In this document: positions 62,434 to 64,000 of the stretch, piece by piece
Position numbering within the stretch: the stretch's first letter is position 1
Layout of the letters: each line of letters begins with the position of its first letter
Assembly (NCBI RefSeq): GCF_019219065.1
Contig: NZ_JAHUWK010000002.1
Span: forward strand, 682,001 to 746,000
Source of the DNA: Duganella sp. sic0402
GTDB taxonomy: Bacteria; Pseudomonadota; Gammaproteobacteria; Burkholderiales; Burkholderiaceae_D
Direction of reading: 5' to 3'
DNA length: 64,000 nucleotides
The notes under the pieces: generated by a model
Told to the model about the DNA's origin: nothing
Database searches by the model: none
What the model saw: only the letters and a program-made list of their open reading frames with translations
Made by a program: the position numbers and the translations under genes

Positions 62434-64000
62434 ATGTCCAGCAAACCCACCACGCCCGAGCAAAATCCGGCCGATATCGCACGCGAGGCGTTCCGCCGCC
62501 TGGCGGTGCGCCGCATTGCGCCGACGCCGGAAGCCTATCGCGACATTTATCACGAAATTGCCGGCATCGCGCCCGAGCCTGCCCCTGCCCCTGCCGCCCC
62601 ACTGGGCAGCAGCGAGCCGGGACCGGAGTCGGTGCTGAGCCAGTTCGCCACCCGCATGACCGAGAAGACCGGCGAGCTGGCCGAGTTCGGCCGGCGCTTC
62701 GACCGCGCGGTCAAGTCGCGCGACTGGGAAGGCTATGCGCGCTCGCTGTCGCAGCTGGTGGAAAAACACTTTACCAGCACCAAGAAAGGCATCGAAGTGG
62801 CCGGCCTGCCCAGCGAAGAAAGCGAACAGGCGCGCAGCCTGCGCGATCTGCTGTCGCGCACGCTGACCTTCGCGGTGGCCTCGCTGCTGGCCGGCGCGCC
62901 GGTGCTGGCGGCCGAGGCGGAATCGCTGGGCGCGGCCACCAAGCTGGCGCACAGCGAAGAAGCGCTGGCCGAGATCGCCGCGCGCCTGAAACAGCTGTGC
63001 TACCAGATTGAAGTGCGCGGCGGCGACAGCGGCGAGCAGCAGGAATTGCTGCTGCGCTTATTCAAGCTGCTGCTGGAAAACGTCAACGAACTGCTGGACG
63101 ACGACAGCTGGCTGCGCGGCCAGATCGAGGCGGTGCAGAACCTGATCGCCGGCCCGCTGGACGTGCGCGCGCTGGAGGAAGCCACGCGCAGCCTGAAGGA
63201 TGTCATCTATAAACAAGGCCAGCTGAAGCACAGCCTGGCGGACGTCAAGCTCACCGTCAAGAATATGATGATGACCTTTATCGACCGGCTCAGCCAGGTG
63301 GCAGCCTCGACCGGCGACTTCCACGAGAAGATCGGCGGCTATTCCGACAAGATCAGCAAGGCCGACAATATCTCCGAACTCAACAGCATCCTCGACGAGG
63401 TGCTGAAAGAAACCCGGCTGGTGCAAAGCGAAGCGCTGAAAGCGCGCGACAAGATGATGCTGGCCAAGCAGGAAGTGCAGGACGCCGAGGCGCGCATCCA
63501 CACGCTGGAAGCCAAGCTGCAGCACTTGAGCGAACTGGTGCGCGAAGACCAGCTGACCGGCAGCCTCAACCGCCGCGGCCTGGACGATGTGTTCGAGCGC
63601 GAAACCGCCCGCTCCGACCGGCGCGGCACGCCGCTGTGCATCGCCGTGCTGGACCTGGACGATTTCAAGAAGCTCAACGACACCTACGGCCACATCGCCG
63701 GCGACGCGGCGCTGAAGCACCTGGTCAAGATCGTCAAGGACACGCTGCGCTCGATGGACGTGATCGCCCGCTTCGGCGGCGAGGAATTCCTGATCCTGAT
63801 GCCGGAAACCACCGTCGAAGCAGCCGCCTCGACCATGACCCGCTTGCAGCGCGAGCTGACCAAGCATTTCTTCCTGCACGATAACGAGAAAGTGCTGATC
63901 ACTTTCTCGGCCGGGGTGGCGCTGCGCCGCGCCAATGAAGAGCAGACCGAGCTGGTCAAGCGCGCCGACAAAGCCATGTATACCGCCAAGCAGACGGGCA
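62434..64000 (+). CDS. GGDEF diguanylate cyclase with helical N-terminal domain, partial
   Basis: Runs off the window after 522 codons. The N-terminal ~370 residues are predominantly helical, with coiled-coil-like stretches (VQSEALKARDKMMLAKQEVQ, DAEARIHTLEAKLQHLSEL) and no membrane helix. The GGDEF domain begins near residue 375 (DQLTGSLNRRGLDDVFERE) and has LDLDDFKKLNDTYGH and FGGEEFL, with an I-site RSMD five residues upstream. It should make c-di-GMP. AAGAGG is 14 nt before the ATG, rather distant for a ribosome site. The family resembles stand-alone cytosolic GGDEF proteins of Burkholderiales. Confidence 0.92.
   Translation, partial: MSSKPTTPEQNPADIAREAFRRLAVRRIAPTPEAYRDIYHEIAGIAPEPAPAPAAPLGSSEPGPESVLSQFATRMTEKTGELAEFGRRFDRAVKSRDWEGYARSLSQLVEKHFTSTKKGIEVAGLPSEESEQARSLRDLLSRTLTFAVASLLAGAPVLAAEAESLGAATKLAHSEEALAEIAARLKQLCYQIEVRGGDSGEQQELLLRLFKLLLENVNELLDDDSWLRGQIEAVQNLIAGPLDVRALEEATRSLKDVIYKQGQLKHSLADVKLTVKNMMMTFIDRLSQVAASTGDFHEKIGGYSDKISKADNISELNSILDEVLKETRLVQSEALKARDKMMLAKQEVQDAEARIHTLEAKLQHLSELVREDQLTGSLNRRGLDDVFERETARSDRRGTPLCIAVLDLDDFKKLNDTYGHIAGDAALKHLVKIVKDTLRSMDVIARFGGEEFLILMPETTVEAAASTMTRLQRELTKHFFLHDNEKVLITFSAGVALRRANEEQTELVKRADKAMYTAKQTG

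Noticed and set aside
1..64000. tRNA, rRNA, CRISPR array, intact insertion sequence or prophage
   Set aside because: No cloverleaf-like sequence, repeat-spacer pattern, complete transposase or phage structural gene was recognised on either strand by reading; a dedicated scan would be needed to exclude small RNAs.

Overview
The window looks like a chromosomal segment of a high-GC betaproteobacterium of the Oxalobacteraceae (Duganella / Massilia / Janthinobacterium type). This is inferred from gene content and order (rph-rdgB-hemW behind a kinase/phosphatase pair, yicC and gmk-rpoZ-spoT-greB, edd/eda with zwf-hexR), from GC-rich codon use, and from REP-like palindromes of a kind I associate with that family. 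No rRNA, tRNA, CRISPR array, intact insertion sequence or prophage was seen. The two outermost genes (a DegP-type protease and a GGDEF protein) run off the window.

Layout. (1) 1-4.6 kb: envelope and protein-quality genes: DegP-like protease, an IbpA-like small heat-shock protein with a sigma-32-type promoter and a ROSE-like leader, an M61 peptidase and a GST. (2) 4.6-7.5 kb: an SOS unit imuA-imuB plus an alpha/beta hydrolase behind a perfect LexA box. (3) 7.6-12.5 kb: Na+/H+ antiporter, a higBA-type toxin-antitoxin pair of lower GC, a double-thioredoxin-domain protein, a DMT transporter and a PHB-depolymerase-like esterase. (4) 12.6-19 kb: housekeeping hrpA, argA, yggX, rpiA. (5) 19.2-21.1 kb: a compact signalling module (receiver, CheC-like phosphatase, PAS-GGDEF cyclase). 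(6) 21.1-25.6 kb: AraC regulator / cytochrome P450 and LysR regulator / quinone reductase divergent pairs. (7) 25.6-38.8 kb: central carbon block: eda-edd, pgi with an SMP-30 lactonase, a chemoreceptor, zwf-hexR, then a KaiC-like ATPase with receiver, a DMT transporter and transaldolase. Four 15-bp boxes resembling the HexR operator lie before edd, pgi and zwf, so glucose-6-phosphate entry, the Entner-Doudoroff branch and HexR look like one regulon. (8) 38.9-44.7 kb: complete tripartite RND efflux system. (9) 44.7-53 kb: patatin, chemoreceptor, and the operon Ser/Thr kinase - PP2C phosphatase - rph - rdgB - hemW, divergent from yicC. (10) 53-64 kb: small enzymes, gmk-rpoZ-spoT, a degenerate REP-associated transposase next to a 30-bp palindrome, greB with a solute-binding protein, a NarL-type two-component system and a GGDEF protein.

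The most interesting points are regulatory: the ROSE-like thermometer, the HexR operator set with a lactonase that may supply the missing 6-phosphogluconolactonase step, the SOS imuAB unit without dnaE2, the apparently non-ATG start of the solute-binding protein, and the KaiC-like/receiver and receiver/CheC/GGDEF cassettes of unknown output.
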